Positions 1 through 13,000 of a stretch of 64,000 nt of DNA are shown one piece after another. The translations under genes and the position numbers were made by a program. Source of the stretch: Calonectria ilicicola (Eukaryota; Ascomycota; Sordariomycetes; Hypocreales; Nectriaceae); NCBI GenBank assembly GCA_020809705.1, contig CP085828.1:3720001-3784000 (forward strand). The letters run 5' to 3'. The notes beneath the pieces are model-generated. The model had not been told where the DNA came from, searched no databases, and saw nothing but the letters and a program-made list of their open reading frames with translations. The stretch's first letter is position 1; each line of letters begins with the position of its first letter.

Positions 1-3000
1 TTATATTCTAGAGATTCAATGCGCTGTCTGAGAGCCCGAGATCTACAAACTACGGTGAGTGTATTAGATTTGATCCAAGCGCTCGTATCGTTGAACTCAG
101 CTGCCAACATTATTCGCTAAGGATAAAAATAAAATAATTTCATATTGTACTCAATTATAATATGAGCTAGGATACATTTATTTCACATATAATTTATCGT
201 CATTTTATTTTAATCTTCTCGGAGCTTTTGGTCCAGCCAGACTGTCTTCATGTGAACAACCTCTAGGACGATATCGCAGTGCCTTAGACCACAGCATTGA
301 CCACCGTACATGAAGAGTGTTATATTTCCAATGTATTAAGACTCGCTCTCGGTTCAGGCCGTAATGAGACACTGAGTCGACTGTGAAGAGTCGGAAAGAC
401 ACCGAAACTAAAAAAAGGATAATATTGAAAAATAAAATAGAATAAAATAAAATAAAAAACAAGCTCCCGGCGCCCGCAACGGCCGAGCCGCAGGAGTGAT
501 GGCGTGGCAAGTATAGCCATGATACTGGAACAGTCTTAGAATATGGCGAAGTGAATTCCTATTCTGCGCCCAACTGCGTGGTTAGTGTAGTTGGGGGGCG
601 TTTAGGCGAAGCGGTCCATAATTTCCCTACCGACGCTCGATTCCGCGTCTCACAAACCAAAGACACGGGCCAGAACAAAGACTTGCGCCACCACATCTAG
701 AGAGACGGTAAGGCCTTGGGCGGAGCACGAATGGGACGGCATACTAGCCTCGCGAGCCTGGTCTAGACTGCGGCATACCGTCTGGGTTTGCAGCCCGTAA
801 GCTTGAAACATGGGTTGAAATCGATGGTCTAGATAATATCATGAGGATTGCGGTTCTCGCCACGTATCAGCCATGTCTCTGAATATGGGATGACATATGT
901 CGATGCACGAGTCATGTCCAAGCTCAACAACTCAGCGGTTTTTTTCTTGACACGCTGCTAGTGATTACGGAGCAAGTAGTAATATCTGTTGATAGTTGCG
1001 TCAAGCCACGTCTTCATGTCTCGCGACGACTATTCCAAAAGTGCTCGTGAACGCAGCAGGTCCGTTCACTTCGGCATGAAGAGATCCGAGAGTCGTCCGA
1101 GTAGACAGTTCCCATTTTCAAGAAGACGCCTCGTCACACTCCAGGGTTGGGAATCCTCAGCGCCTTGCCGTAAACGGCCACTGGGGAAAGGGTGGTCCAC
1201 ACCAGGGGGCTTCATACTGGACCCTCCTGAGTGTAACAAAGTCGTCGGGAATAACACACAACGTGCAAGCCACCAAGCAAGGGTGTACGTAATGTGTTGG
1301 TTGGCTGGCTTTCAAAAGGCCACACGCAAGCGCATCTCAAAAGCCGAGGCAACCCTTGATGCATGGACGGCACTTTCTTGTTTTAATTCCCCAATGGGCA
1401 ACTTGGACAAACCCAAGATCCCGGGTTATCTACAGTAGAACGGAGCATTAAATCCAAAAAGCAAGAAGTAACAACTAAGTTTGCACACTCAGAGGGAATC
1501 AATTACCCCTGCCAGCGTGCGACGCTAGCGGTGATGTTGTCGATGTAGATTAGGCACAAGCTTGGAGTCTAATACATTAACAGGACTCTGTTTGCTTGGT
1601 CTAAGTTGGAGCTCCCGAGACCAAAGTCTCGCAGCCGGAGATCCGAATTGGTGTGGTGTCCGGAGATGGACAAGCGGGCTCGGCTGGTGTAGTCAACGCT
1701 GAGTTTGCGTGTTGGTTGAGCGGGCGCTCGCTCGGACGGTTGAAAACCTTGCTGGGGTGCAGAGACGCACGCGCCAATCCGCGGCACAGGGCGACAACCC
1801 CAGACGGGACCAAGACTGTGGGAGGGCCAAACGGTATTGCAGAAATAGGCATGGCCCATTTGCCGATGGTGATCGCAGCCCAAGATCCGTGCGTCTTGAG
1901 ATGGGTGGTGTCGGACGGGCGTGGTGCAGTGGTGCAAGCGGTGCTGTGATGCAGTGATGCAGTGCAGCGCCGTGCAGTGCAGTGCATGTTCGTTTACAAA
2001 CTCGACTAGTGCCTAGGTTGAATTGTACAGTACAGTGCTGTGGTTTCAAAGTTACCTCACAGCCACTCATAGCCGCATACCACCCTCACTGTCCGCCTGC
2101 TGGAAGCCGTTAGCTTATCTCGGCTTGCTCGCACGTGTAAACGACAGGCTTTTTGAAAGTACAAAATTTTAACGGACGTTTTACTCCAGGACACGTAATA
2201 GGCTGTCATGATTGGCCTTGGTCATGGATGTGTCAAGGTGAGCGGCGTTGTGATATTGCATTGCAAATGCAATGGCCGGCCGGATAACGACGGAAGGGCG
2301 CCAAGCAGCAGCAACCCCAATTCATCGATGTTGCCGATGTGAGCAGCCAGCCCTACGATTCGGAGCACGTAATCTCCACAGGTTCGGAATCGGTGGCCGG
2401 GCATTCGCCATGGACACTGTCGGAACCGACAGCACCGGAGATCGATACTGGGCCAGGCATGTCTTGACGATGGCCTCAGTGGCCATAGCATGTGCGGGAC
2501 CGATGCAGCGTACAGACGGTACAGTAGACCCATAGCGGCTCGCTTCCCCGTTTCCCTCAATTGCGTTGCATCGTAAGGCGGGGTTATCATGCACAGCTTA
2601 CGTGCCCACTGACACCCGACGCCTATCCGCTAAGAGACACGGTTCCTCCTTGTCATCTCTCTCCCCTCATCGACAAGCGGCATCTAGCGAGGAGATTGCG
2701 GAATGTCCTTTGGAAAATCCCATTATCGGAGCCCTCCGACGCCAGCCCAGGCATGGTCGGCAACTCTCCGCAGCCGAGCGCCCCGTCACTAGTTAACCTA
2801 CTCCAACGTTTGCTGGCCACCAGTGAAACGCAAAGCCCGGACGCCGACTGTTTTTGGAGGTGTGGAGATGTTGAGGGCTGATATGTCTTCAGATTTGTCA
2901 ACCCGTGTCTGGACCCGGAAAGGATCGACTGATTTTGAGAGCCTCAATATCTCTGTCGATCAGTTAAAGGGTGGATTTAGCACCCGCCAATGGGTAGTGG

Positions 3001-5431
3001 CCTGGTGTCCCCATGTCACACGCCGCACCTGACCCCCGGCGCCAAGGCTTGTTGCTGGCCTGTCTTCCTCCTCCTGCTGGCTTGGCCCCTGGAATTGTCC
3101 TCGCCCGGAAAGGCACAAATGACAGTCTATATTTTGACTGGCGTGCATTCTTCCTGTTGACACCCCGTTAAATGCCAGCTAGCATAGCAAGATCGTAATC
3201 GGGGTCGTCGGCACTGAAGTTGGGCATAGCGTGATACAACGGTCAACCGGCTGAACCTTGATATGGCGTACATCAAGCTAGGGCCTCGACCACAACGGCC
3301 AGAAAGTCAGTGCAGAACGTATTCGAGATGTGGCATCTGGTCAGACAGCCACACGAGGCGACGCCCATCGAATATCCAGCTGTCCACCGAACACTTGAAA
3401 GTGGCGTGTGGCGGCGCGGCAGTGCTCCGCGGACCTGGTGTTGAGCCCTTGCACCCCTGGCGCACGAAATGGCCCCAGTGGCTGGCCAGACCTGGACCGG
3501 CTGATGCTGCCCGCCTATCGGTAGCTGCGATCTGACTGAAGCGTAAGTGACTGATCAACAAGCGATAGCCTATGCTGGAATTGTGACTAGTCGCCTTTGT
3601 GAAACCATCAGAAATGACATCACCCGTTAGAGACTTGTTCTCTCAGCTCTCTTTCCCTCCTTGACGCTGTCGGGCATCGGCCTGCCCTGCGCACCACACC
3701 TCCCGCCGGGAGCCCGGGCATTGGAAACTTGGACCCCCGCTTTCTCGGCCATGTGTAGAAAAGAAGATTCCAACTGGGTTGCGCAAGCTGTCGTCTGCTG
3801 ATGCGTCTGTCAGGATGGCTGTGCCTTGCGCCAGCTGATATTTGACTAGCCCACGACTGACACTAGGGTGTTCTCAGTCTTAGATCCGACAATGCAGTTC
3901 TTCACCAACTTAACCATAGCTTAGCTTGCTGAGGTCTGACCACTCAAGGCTTGTGCAAGCCAAGAGCTGTCTGGCTTGTTACACCAAATGGCCCTGGTCG
4001 TCCCAACATCTAAGCTTTTCTCCCCGATGGATCCATCTTGGAGACGCGATGCTTCGGCCGAGTTGTGCTGGGATCAGGGGGGGGGGGGCCTGGCACTGTT
4101 GCTGTCGTTTCGCTCGTGATGCAGGCCGCTTGTCTGAGAGATGCCGACGATGCGGTTAGCTTCTAAAATTGAGCTCGGAGTGATTCAAATCCTTAGATGT
4201 ATTATGGAGTCGGCTTGAATCTAGATCGATCCTTATTTCTGCACGTCTCCAAGCGTGCCGTGTTAACGGCATCAACCGTTACGAGGCACAGCGACCTCAC
4301 GCCACAGCATGTCCCTGCGGGAGTTGCCACGCCCAGGTCCTGGGCTCATCAAACTGCCATCTGTACGTGTCGCTAAAAAAACTCAATCGAAAACTGAAGG
4401 CGTCAGTGTTGACAGGATGAAGCTGATAGTGGCTGCGATGGTGGGAGCTGAGGAGCCATCGTGCACTAATCTCTTGTTGGAAGTGGCGGCACCTATGCCT
4501 GGAGGAGGGGAATCCAAACGCCACTATACCAGCTTCGAGGGTGCTACTCTGCATCCATCCCCCTAATCCCCCGTCTCGCATGTCCCCTTCATTGGAGAGT
4601 TTCCGTCGCCAGGGTCCAGGGCCCACTCCCCGGGGGTTGCACCCGGTTCCCCTCTCACAGCGGCGCTATTGTTGCTATTGTTACTTGTTGTGCCCAGATG
4701 AGGCGACTTGCATCACAAGTCAAAAGCAAGGCACCTAGGCACCAGAATCGATAATGCTTGCTTGCTTATTAGTCTCCGCTTTTAGCAAGCCCTTTGGTAG
4801 TACATCGCCCACGCTTGGGGCTGGAACGCCTCCGAGCAGCACCCAATACGTACCAAAAGACTGAGGCTTAGGCACCGGAGTCGTCTTGTAGAATCAAAGC
4901 GTGAAGCTCAATTTCATGTTGGAGAAAGTCTAATTCCCCTCTTTCAACGTTGGACGCAGCGTTGCTTCCTTGGTTGCCATGGCCCCGGCCAAGCCTTGGG
5001 CCCGGTTGGCGTCGTATTCTGGACGTGGCAATAGGCGGCCAGCGAAACTGCCATGCATATTTGATCATCCCATCTCCCGCAAACTCCCTGCCCTCATCTC
5101 GTGCTCTTTGCCTTTTATCGCTAAACAGCCCTGCCCTCAATTGTTGCTTTTGATTCTTAGGGTGGTCCACTTACCTGAACCCGTCAACCAACCCGCATAT
5201 CCTCTCCTCCACTGAGCCCATCAACCCAGGCTGATCCAGACAGCTTTGTCTCACTTGCAGTCACAAGGCAAGGAATTGGCCTTTTCAGACGATAGCCCCC
5301 CTTGTGTTGCCTTTATTGGCGACGCGACTTCACCTGGCCCAGTTCCTTATTAGTAGCCCACCTGCTACCCCCCAGTATAGACACAACCAAACCTCAAAAA
5401 CACTCTCCTCGAAATTTTAGCACATTCCTCA
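1..5431. other. Long non-coding stretch upstream of the bZIP gene
   Basis: Only short, overlapping open frames are present, on both strands, with no recognisable protein and no intron-linked pair. Visible sequence features are an A/T-rich patch around 390-460 made of AATAAA-like units, a cluster of TGCAG-type repeats at about 1925-1986, and a run of twelve G at 4077-4088. The last few hundred bases are the probable promoter and leader of the bZIP gene. Confidence 0.6.
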
Positions 5432-6583
5432 ATGGCGACCTTTATTCAATCAACCCCGCTATGGGCGGGTGAATTTGCGTTCGGCACTTACTATGATGGC
5501 ATTGCCTCAACGCCGTCCTCAACAGGGTGTCTGATGACCCCTCCGCCTTATCGCATAAGCACCGATTCCCCCGCATCCCGAAGCAACATGATATCTCAAT
5601 CGGCCAACAGCCAAATTTCCGAGGCATCATTTTTTGACGAAGCAGTGAGCGTCTCACCGATGTCGACCGAGGTCACTTATGGGTTTCCTCCACCCTCACC
5701 TCATTATATAACGGGGTCGAAGATTCCCGAGGGTGCCGTATACCCAAGGGCCATATTACCCGTAGTTGAAGCAGAACAGAAACCAGTCCGCCAGCCGCGC
5801 AGCCGGAGAAGCCCCCAGGAAAAATTGGGGGAATCGAATAAGGGCGCTGGTGGTATGACTGCCGACGGGTCAAAGATAAAGAAGCGCGGGAGAAGACCCA
5901 AAAGCGAGCTCAAAGCCCCCACGATTCCAGTCCACAAGGGCGAGCTCGATTACGACGATGACATGCCCAAGGACCCCCGTCGGCGGAAGATTTTGGAGCG
6001 GAACAGAATCGCCGCGACAAAATGCCGTCTGCGTAAACGAGATGAGGCCTCAGCATTGGCTTCTCGTGAACAGGCTATGGAAGACAAGAATCGGTACCTC
6101 TCAGCGACCTTCGATTCACTTACCACTGAGATCTATCACTTGAAAACCCAACTACTCCGACACACCGATTGCAATTGTTCTCTTATACAAAGATATATTG
6201 CGAACGAAGCCAGGAAGTCTGTTGACGGACCTTCATCCTGTACATCAGCGGCTTTCCAACCTGATCTCATACCACTTGGATACCATCGGGGATCGAGTGG
6301 TAGTGGAACAAGCGTAGCAGACTCATTTGGCAACCGCACCCCTAAAATGGAGGCAACTTCACCAGCGTGGACTGCTCCATTTCAGCAGGGCCCCAGTTCA
6401 CCAGAAGTTGGGGAAGACCTGTTTGAAATGGTCCTAGAGTCATTCCCAAAAGGGCAGATTTCTGTCCCAAGCCACCCAATTCCCTGTACACCATCAGTGG
6501 ATGGATATGACCCAGGAATGATGGCTGGTATGGGGCAACCGTTCCAGACACCAGAAGGAGTGATTTGGGAACCAGCATGGTAA
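5432..6583 (+). CDS. bZIP transcription factor, ATF/CREB type
   Basis: This is a 383-residue protein in one exon, so no splicing has to be assumed. The basic region is at about residues 183-204, with the DNA-contacting signature NRIAATKCRLRKR (191-203). A leucine-zipper helix follows to about 245. The asparagine, the two alanines and the cysteine of that signature match the ATF/CREB (Atf1/Atf21-like) class, which binds CRE-type sites as dimers in the nucleus. The region before the bZIP (about 148-160) is rich in Lys and Arg and could be a nuclear localisation signal. The N-terminal 120 and C-terminal 120 residues are rich in Ser and Pro and look disordered. I see no clear Aft1 osmotic domain, so the stress-activated Atf1 orthologue itself is less likely than a smaller paralogue. 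The first ATG of the frame was chosen; an upstream CAA fits a fungal leader. Confidence 0.9.
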   Translation: MATFIQSTPLWAGEFAFGTYYDGIASTPSSTGCLMTPPPYRISTDSPASRSNMISQSANSQISEASFFDEAVSVSPMSTEVTYGFPPPSPHYITGSKIPEGAVYPRAILPVVEAEQKPVRQPRSRRSPQEKLGESNKGAGGMTADGSKIKKRGRRPKSELKAPTIPVHKGELDYDDDMPKDPRRRKILERNRIAATKCRLRKRDEASALASREQAMEDKNRYLSATFDSLTTEIYHLKTQLLRHTDCNCSLIQRYIANEARKSVDGPSSCTSAAFQPDLIPLGYHRGSSGSGTSVADSFGNRTPKMEATSPAWTAPFQQGPSSPEVGEDLFEMVLESFPKGQISVPSHPIPCTPSVDGYDPGMMAGMGQPFQTPEGVIWEPAW

Positions 6584-9500
6584 TTTCAAGTATTTCGGGA
6601 GTCAGGATTTTTGTTGTTCAGCGGTTGGCCGGAAAAAAAAAACGAGGTAAACCTAATCAAGTGTTTGCTGGCTTGGCTGGAGCGGGTCATGGACTGGGTG
6701 TGTTTTATAATATGTTTGTTGGTTGGCGTATTTGATGCCATTGTGAGGCTGTTTTTGGTCTGTTGTTAGATAGATATGCTCTTGCGGCATCTATACAAAA
6801 GTTTGCAGACGTTTATTTACACTGATTTTGAGGTCTTTCAATGCTATGGTATGGTGATTCTATGAGGCCGAAGTATGTGAATATGAACGTGGCAAACCGC
6901 AACATATGAAACAGAAGCCACATAATAAATGCACAATGGCTCACTTAGGCAAATATAGAGCTGATAATATAGCGCTGGGCTATTTCTTCCTTCGTGAGAA
7001 TATTGAATCGCAGTTCGTTATCGCGTGAGAGACATTGGCGCCATTTGTCATGTATTAAGTCACTAGAGTGAGGCCCTTGGCTAAAAATCGCCCAAGCCAT
7101 ACTTAAAGGCCTCGAAGAACAAGCTAACCACTCTGCACAGCGGGATTCTCCCGCCTTGCATGCGTTGGGTCTGTGCATAATAACTAATAGAAGTTCGTTT
7201 TGGGTGCGGTCAGTGTATTGACTGATGACCCACTGCAGTGAACTGAGGTTGATGCAGGTCAGTATCGGACATGATTCATTCGAGTTTCCCGAGAGCTTGA
7301 TCGGCGTTGGGCTTTCAGCATCATTGTCGCCATTTTTTCTTCCATTTTCTTCCATTTTTCTTCCATTTTTATTTTTTACTTGAAGCCCGTCGCCCAGAGG
7401 CTATCAGGCGGTGTGTGATGAGGGATGGCCTTTTATTTCCTTCTTTCATTTACAAACAACTCCGTGTGTCCACTGCTGAGAGTTCAGGGTCGAGCAAAGT
7501 ATTGATGGGATGCAATGTTTCTCCTGAGAGGAACAGGTGGATCGTTCCATCGGGTGTAGATCAGATGGTGGGGGCCTACCCCCCCTGTTGTGCACTGAAC
7601 TGCTCTAAGGAAAATTTATTGCACATGGGGAGTACATGGCTGCTTGAATATTCAAGCATCCTAAACGCTGGCTAAACGCTGGCGCTGCGCCCTGAGATTC
7701 ACCGCTTCCCATATAACGATGGCTCCTGCCGGGAAAGTCGGTGAATGCAACTCGAATCATGCTTGGATGGGTCCCTCACTTTCGACACGCGTTGGGCTTG
7801 CAGATGCTTGGTCGCGTGGACGAGCGTGGTTTGAGGCCCGTTAAGACAACAGGTGTCTAGCTACGTGTTTTGCTTTTTATTTTCTGAATCAAGCGCACCC
7901 GATTTAAAGAAGATGGTGTCGTAGCGAAAAAGGGTGATGGGAAGAAATTGAGTATAAACTGCCACAAAAAGAATTGACCCCGGGATTGTGTTCATTAGTG
8001 CAGCTTGCCTCCCACTGGCAAGGCGATGGGCTCTCGCCTCAACTTACAGCTCGCGATTGCGGGCCGTGTGGTTGGTGTCCCTTTTTTTAACCCATAATTT
8101 CCTCTTCCCGGTAGACTGCAGGCTCTGCTAGCCTTGTGCTACATGACTTGACACATCACTCAGTGGCATGCTTTTGGCTGAGTGATGATTGGAACCTAGA
8201 TTGTGATCGCATCGCGAGTGGCGAGAATCAACTGATCCGGCCCACTTGCCCACATTAGGTGACGCGAATGCGCCCAGGGCGAAAGTGAGTGAGTGTTCCA
8301 TATTTTCTCGGATGAGGCATCTTTACAATGCTGAAGATGGATTCTAGGTAGGATTTTCGATGATCAAAGCTGGGGTACTCCGTATTTTTTTTTTATTTGG
8401 TCTTCTAGGAACGGACCCAACGCGGCCAGGTTTAGCTGCAGTGTGATGTCGAGGATCCCAGCTGCAGTTGGCGGGTTTGGTCGGGAGTGCTGGGGGCTCT
8501 TGGACGCTGACAAGCTGACCACAACAGCATCTGCCAGGGGGGAGTTGGGGGCGATCCAGGCCGTTGGATGCACCAAGGCGAACCAATCGCCTCCGCTCAT
8601 GCACTGCACTTGTGACCAACTCGAGTGGGTAAGGCTTCGTTTCGTTGAAAAGGACCCTTGTCCATGGTGCTCGATGTTTAACCCTCTGGTCCAAACCTTG
8701 GTGCCAAGTGGTATTTGAAGGGACAAGGTCCCTCAATCAAGAATATTTCTTCTTCATTGTTTTTGCCCGAGCCTTAACGACAGACAGTTGAAATTACTGG
8801 TGGTGGTGCAGTCAGGTTGGTCCCATACAACGATTTTCAGTGCGTCGGGATCCCTCGTTGACCCTGCGTTAGCGCCAGTGCTCTCCCGGCATCACAAGAC
8901 CACTCACATCTAGTCTGTTGGGGATTGAACGGGAATTGACCTTTGCCATGTGCATATCGTGTTAACGGTTGCACCTGAACTTGGGATACTAGCGGAGGAT
9001 TTGACTCGCTGCGGTTATTTCTGCCTCATTTTGTCGGATTGCTGAAGGGGAAAATATTTGAGGTGCCGGATCAACGGACGACTGGAGGAGGGACCGAGCT
9101 CAGCAACCCTTGCGCATATCGAGCGTGATCGAAAAATCGCAATCAACCGCCATTGCAAACCGAACTTTACTTCGCGGTGGATCGATTCTGAGCGTCGATT
9201 CATCTGGTACGAGCTGGACTTTTGGCCGACGGCAACCGGGAAGCGGAAGGGTGCTTTCTGTGGCTGGGCGCAGAAGGAATTGGAGGTGTCCACTTCCGTC
9301 TTTGCTGGGCAGGCTCATTGCTCATTGCACCTCCCCAACCACCAGCGTCGCGTCTGACGACACCTGACAGCCGTGAGGCACATGCTTGCATCGAGGAAAG
9401 GGCTCATTGCAAAATCTGACGTGAAGCGCGGAGGCGCCTCAACGCACCAGGTACAAAAGCCAGCGACCAACTTAGGTGCTAGCTAGAAAAGGTGAGGCGG

Positions 9501-10006
9501 ACGGCGAAAGGGGCTATCTCCCTCCCTCGCTCCCTGCTAGAGCTGGTTTTGCACACGCGGATTCCGAATCCAACACCGATTCGACGTCGCACCACTTCTG
9601 TGGTTCGCCTGTTTGGGACCTTTGCAAGCCCGTTCCGGGGGCAAACCTGCCTGTGCTGCGGATTCACGCCTGCTTGCGCCTCCAATTGCCTGCCAGACTC
9701 CGAGGCCACACGGATCAGCAAACAAGGAACAGCAAACCACCTACACGCAACGCGCCACAACACCGTGGAATACGAAGAGCCCCCCTTTCTTCTTTCTCCG
9801 CGGGTTTAATCTAGTCTCGAGGGCGCTTTCTACATCCGAACCCTAACGTTCGGTTCATCTAACATTTGGCTCACTCCACCCCTAAATTTGATCCCAACCT
9901 TCGATACCCTGCCATCCTTCACCCAGAGATCAACACGCCTTGTCAGAGCCTTCGGACTTAACCTGGATTTGTCATATAGGCTGACGCCTACCACTTCGCC
10001 GTGACC
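6584..10006. other. Intergenic stretch between the bZIP gene and the ABC transporter
   Basis: It holds the 3' region of the bZIP gene and the promoter and leader of the transporter. The longest frames (for example 6945-7355 minus and 8344-8736 minus) have no protein-like composition and shadow each other on both strands. A C/T-rich leader lies just before the transporter start. I see nothing else that can be named. Confidence 0.55.
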
Positions 10007-13000
10007 ATGGCCTCAGCACTCCAAACCGGGGTGGTCGTGTTATACTACGTCTACCCAGCGGTAGTTTTGATCTACTTTGGCATAGCTTCTCTGATCGCCG
10101 CCTGCAATATTCACACAGCAAAGAAGACTGACGAGGCCTCGAAGACCCGGCCCGGCAAAAAAACCGTTTGGTCACTTTCTGCTCTGTTCATCCTGACGTA
10201 TGTTGCCCAGCTCGCTATTATTGGTACAAAAGCAGCGCTGTCGCGTGAGTGGCCCACTCAAGACTACATCATCATCTCTCATCTGTCATGTATCCTGGCT
10301 TTTGGCATTCTGTTTTGCCAGTACGATCCCGAGAGCGAAGCTACGTATCCTTATGTCGGATCATGGCTGCTTGCCTTTGTTTTTGAGGTTGCCATTTTGG
10401 GCGTCTCTGTTGGTGGCCACGATGTTTTTGTCAGGTCTGTGTCTTTTGAGATCCTGGACACGGCATTGATCGCTACTCGCTGCTTGATATTTTTGATTTT
10501 GGCCGGAATATTCCGCTTTGTCTCTGCAGAGAAGCCCGAAACCGACGAGGAGCGACAATCTCTCTTGCCAAAAGACAGCAGCTCATGCCCTGGAAGCTCT
10601 GCTGGTCGATCTCAACACAGCCAAGAGTCTGGGTATGGGTCAACGCTCCAAGCCGAGGAGGAGGATACTGCTGAAGAGGCACCGGAATACAACTGGGAGC
10701 GACGTGAGCGAGAGGCAAAAGAAGCGATGAAGAAACGTCTCGAAGAGGGTGGCACGTGGATGGAATATGCGAAAGGGTTCAAGGTACGCATGCGCATTAT
10801 TTGTCGCCATTTTTCTTACCCCATCTCCACATCATTTGATGACCCTCTATTCACCATTCGCCCAATATTTGAACTCTACAGAAATGTTAACGATATATTA
10901 TAGATACTTTTCCCATACGTCTGGCCTGTCGGTGATGTCGGCCTCCAGCTTCGAGCTGGTGCGGTTTGTCTCTGCTTGTTGGGATCAAATGCGCTCCACT
11001 TGCTTGTTCCCCGCCAGACAGGTATAATTATGGATAGCCTCAGTGGTTCTAATGACAGCAATCCATGGATTGCTGTCGTAATATTTGCGATTCTTCGTTT
11101 GGCCTCTTCGGAATCTGGCATTGAGCTTGTCCGGCAGTGGCTTTGGGTTCCTGTCAAGTACTACTCACACGATGCACTAACACGGGCTGCCTATTCCCAC
11201 ATGATGCATTTGTCCGCCGATTTCCACGACTCTAAAAGCTCATCAGACATGATGATGGCCATTTATGGTGGAAGCGCCGTCTCAAATGTCATCGAAAATG
11301 TGCTGCTATACGCTGTCCCCATGCTGATTGACACGGGAGTCGCTGTCGTCTATCTCTCTGTCACTTTCGGGCCCTACGAGGGATTGATTACCGTAGCAAC
11401 AGGTATTTTTTTCCTTCTCATTGCTGGAAGGCTTGTGGCCAACTCCAAATCGGCGAGTCGAAACCGCGTGAACGCATTGTACGAGGAGCACTATGTTCGG
11501 CAATCCGGATTTCTTGGGTGGCAAACTGTTAGTGCCTTCAACCAAATCGGTTACGAGGATAACCGGCATGCCCATGCCGTCACAAACCGCTGGCTTAGAG
11601 AACAGCAGTACGTATTGGGTTGGTACATTTCCATTGGCTTTCAGACCCTTGTCCTCACTTGTGGCCTACTGGCTAGTGCTTTTTTGGCCGTTTACCGTAT
11701 TCGTGCTGGTTACGCCACGGCTGGCCAGTTCGCCATGTTGTTGATGTACTGGGCTCAACTTACTTCCCCACTGCAATTTTTTGCCAAGCTTGGAAAGAAT
11801 ATCAGCGATGACTTCATTGAAGCCGAACGCTTGCTGGATATCATGCGCACCAAGCCATCCGTTGAGAATCAGAAAGGAGCTCGACCACTGAAATTCGTGG
11901 CTGGAGAAGTGGAATTCGATGGCGTTAGCTTCAGTTACGACAAGCAGAAGGGTATCATCAAGAACGTCAGCTTTCATGTCCCTGCTGGCCAGACCGTGGC
12001 CTTTGTTGGTGCAACTGGTGCGGGAAAGTCCACCCTGATCAAACTTTTGGATCGATTCTATGATGTGGCTGAAGGTTCCATTCGCATTGACGGGCAAGAT
12101 ATTCGACATGTTGATCTGTTTAGGTATGTTCTCGAGGTAATTGGCTATTTCCGTCGCTTACAATAGTAGCTTGCGCGATCGAATTGGAGTCGTGCCACAA
12201 AATCCAATTTTGTTTGACGACACGATTATGAACAATGTACGATATGGACGGATCACAGCAACCGATGAGGAGGTGTTTGAAGCTTGCAAAGCGGCCTGTG
12301 TCCACGATAAGATCAAGGGGTTCACACATGGTAAGCAACTGTGAACGATATTGCATCAGAATCGAATATTGACTCGTATAAGGCTACAAAACGAGAGTTG
12401 GAGAGCGAGGAGTGTGAGTTTGGTTTAATATTTTGATGAATGTATGTGCTGACGATGACAGGAAACTCTCTGGTGGAGAATTGCAGCGCATCGCAATCGC
12501 ACGAGCAATGCTCAAGAAACCCGACATTGTCTTGCTGGATGAAGCCACGAGTGCAGTTGACACAGACACTGAACAACAGATCCAAGTGTCGTTTAGAAGA
12601 CTATGCCAAGGAAGAACTACCTTTATCGTTGCGTAAGTACCCTCTCATGGAATGTCCGAGTCTAGTAACTTACAAAGTTAGTCACCGTTTGTCCACAATC
12701 ATGAACGCAGATCGAATCATTGTGGTCGAGAACGGTGAAATTCTCGAACAAGGAAGCCATGATGACTTGATCGTGGCTGGGGGCAGATATGCCGATTTAT
12801 GGTCAAAACAAGTCTTCATCCGACCCAGTGACGACGATAAATCCTCGAACGCCTCAAATGGCCAGGCCGGTTTTGTTAACGACTTGTCTTCGGAGCAGAC
12901 TAGAACCGAACTCTCCAAGGTCAAGCCAGCATCCGGGTCAAAAGACGAAGGAGAAAACACTGAAGTGGAAGGAGAGGGGGGCTCAGGGTCAAGTTGCACC

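Noticed and set aside
989..1438. 149-residue frame near the left edge
   Set aside because: It has no domain, overlaps an antisense frame and has no intron-linked partner.
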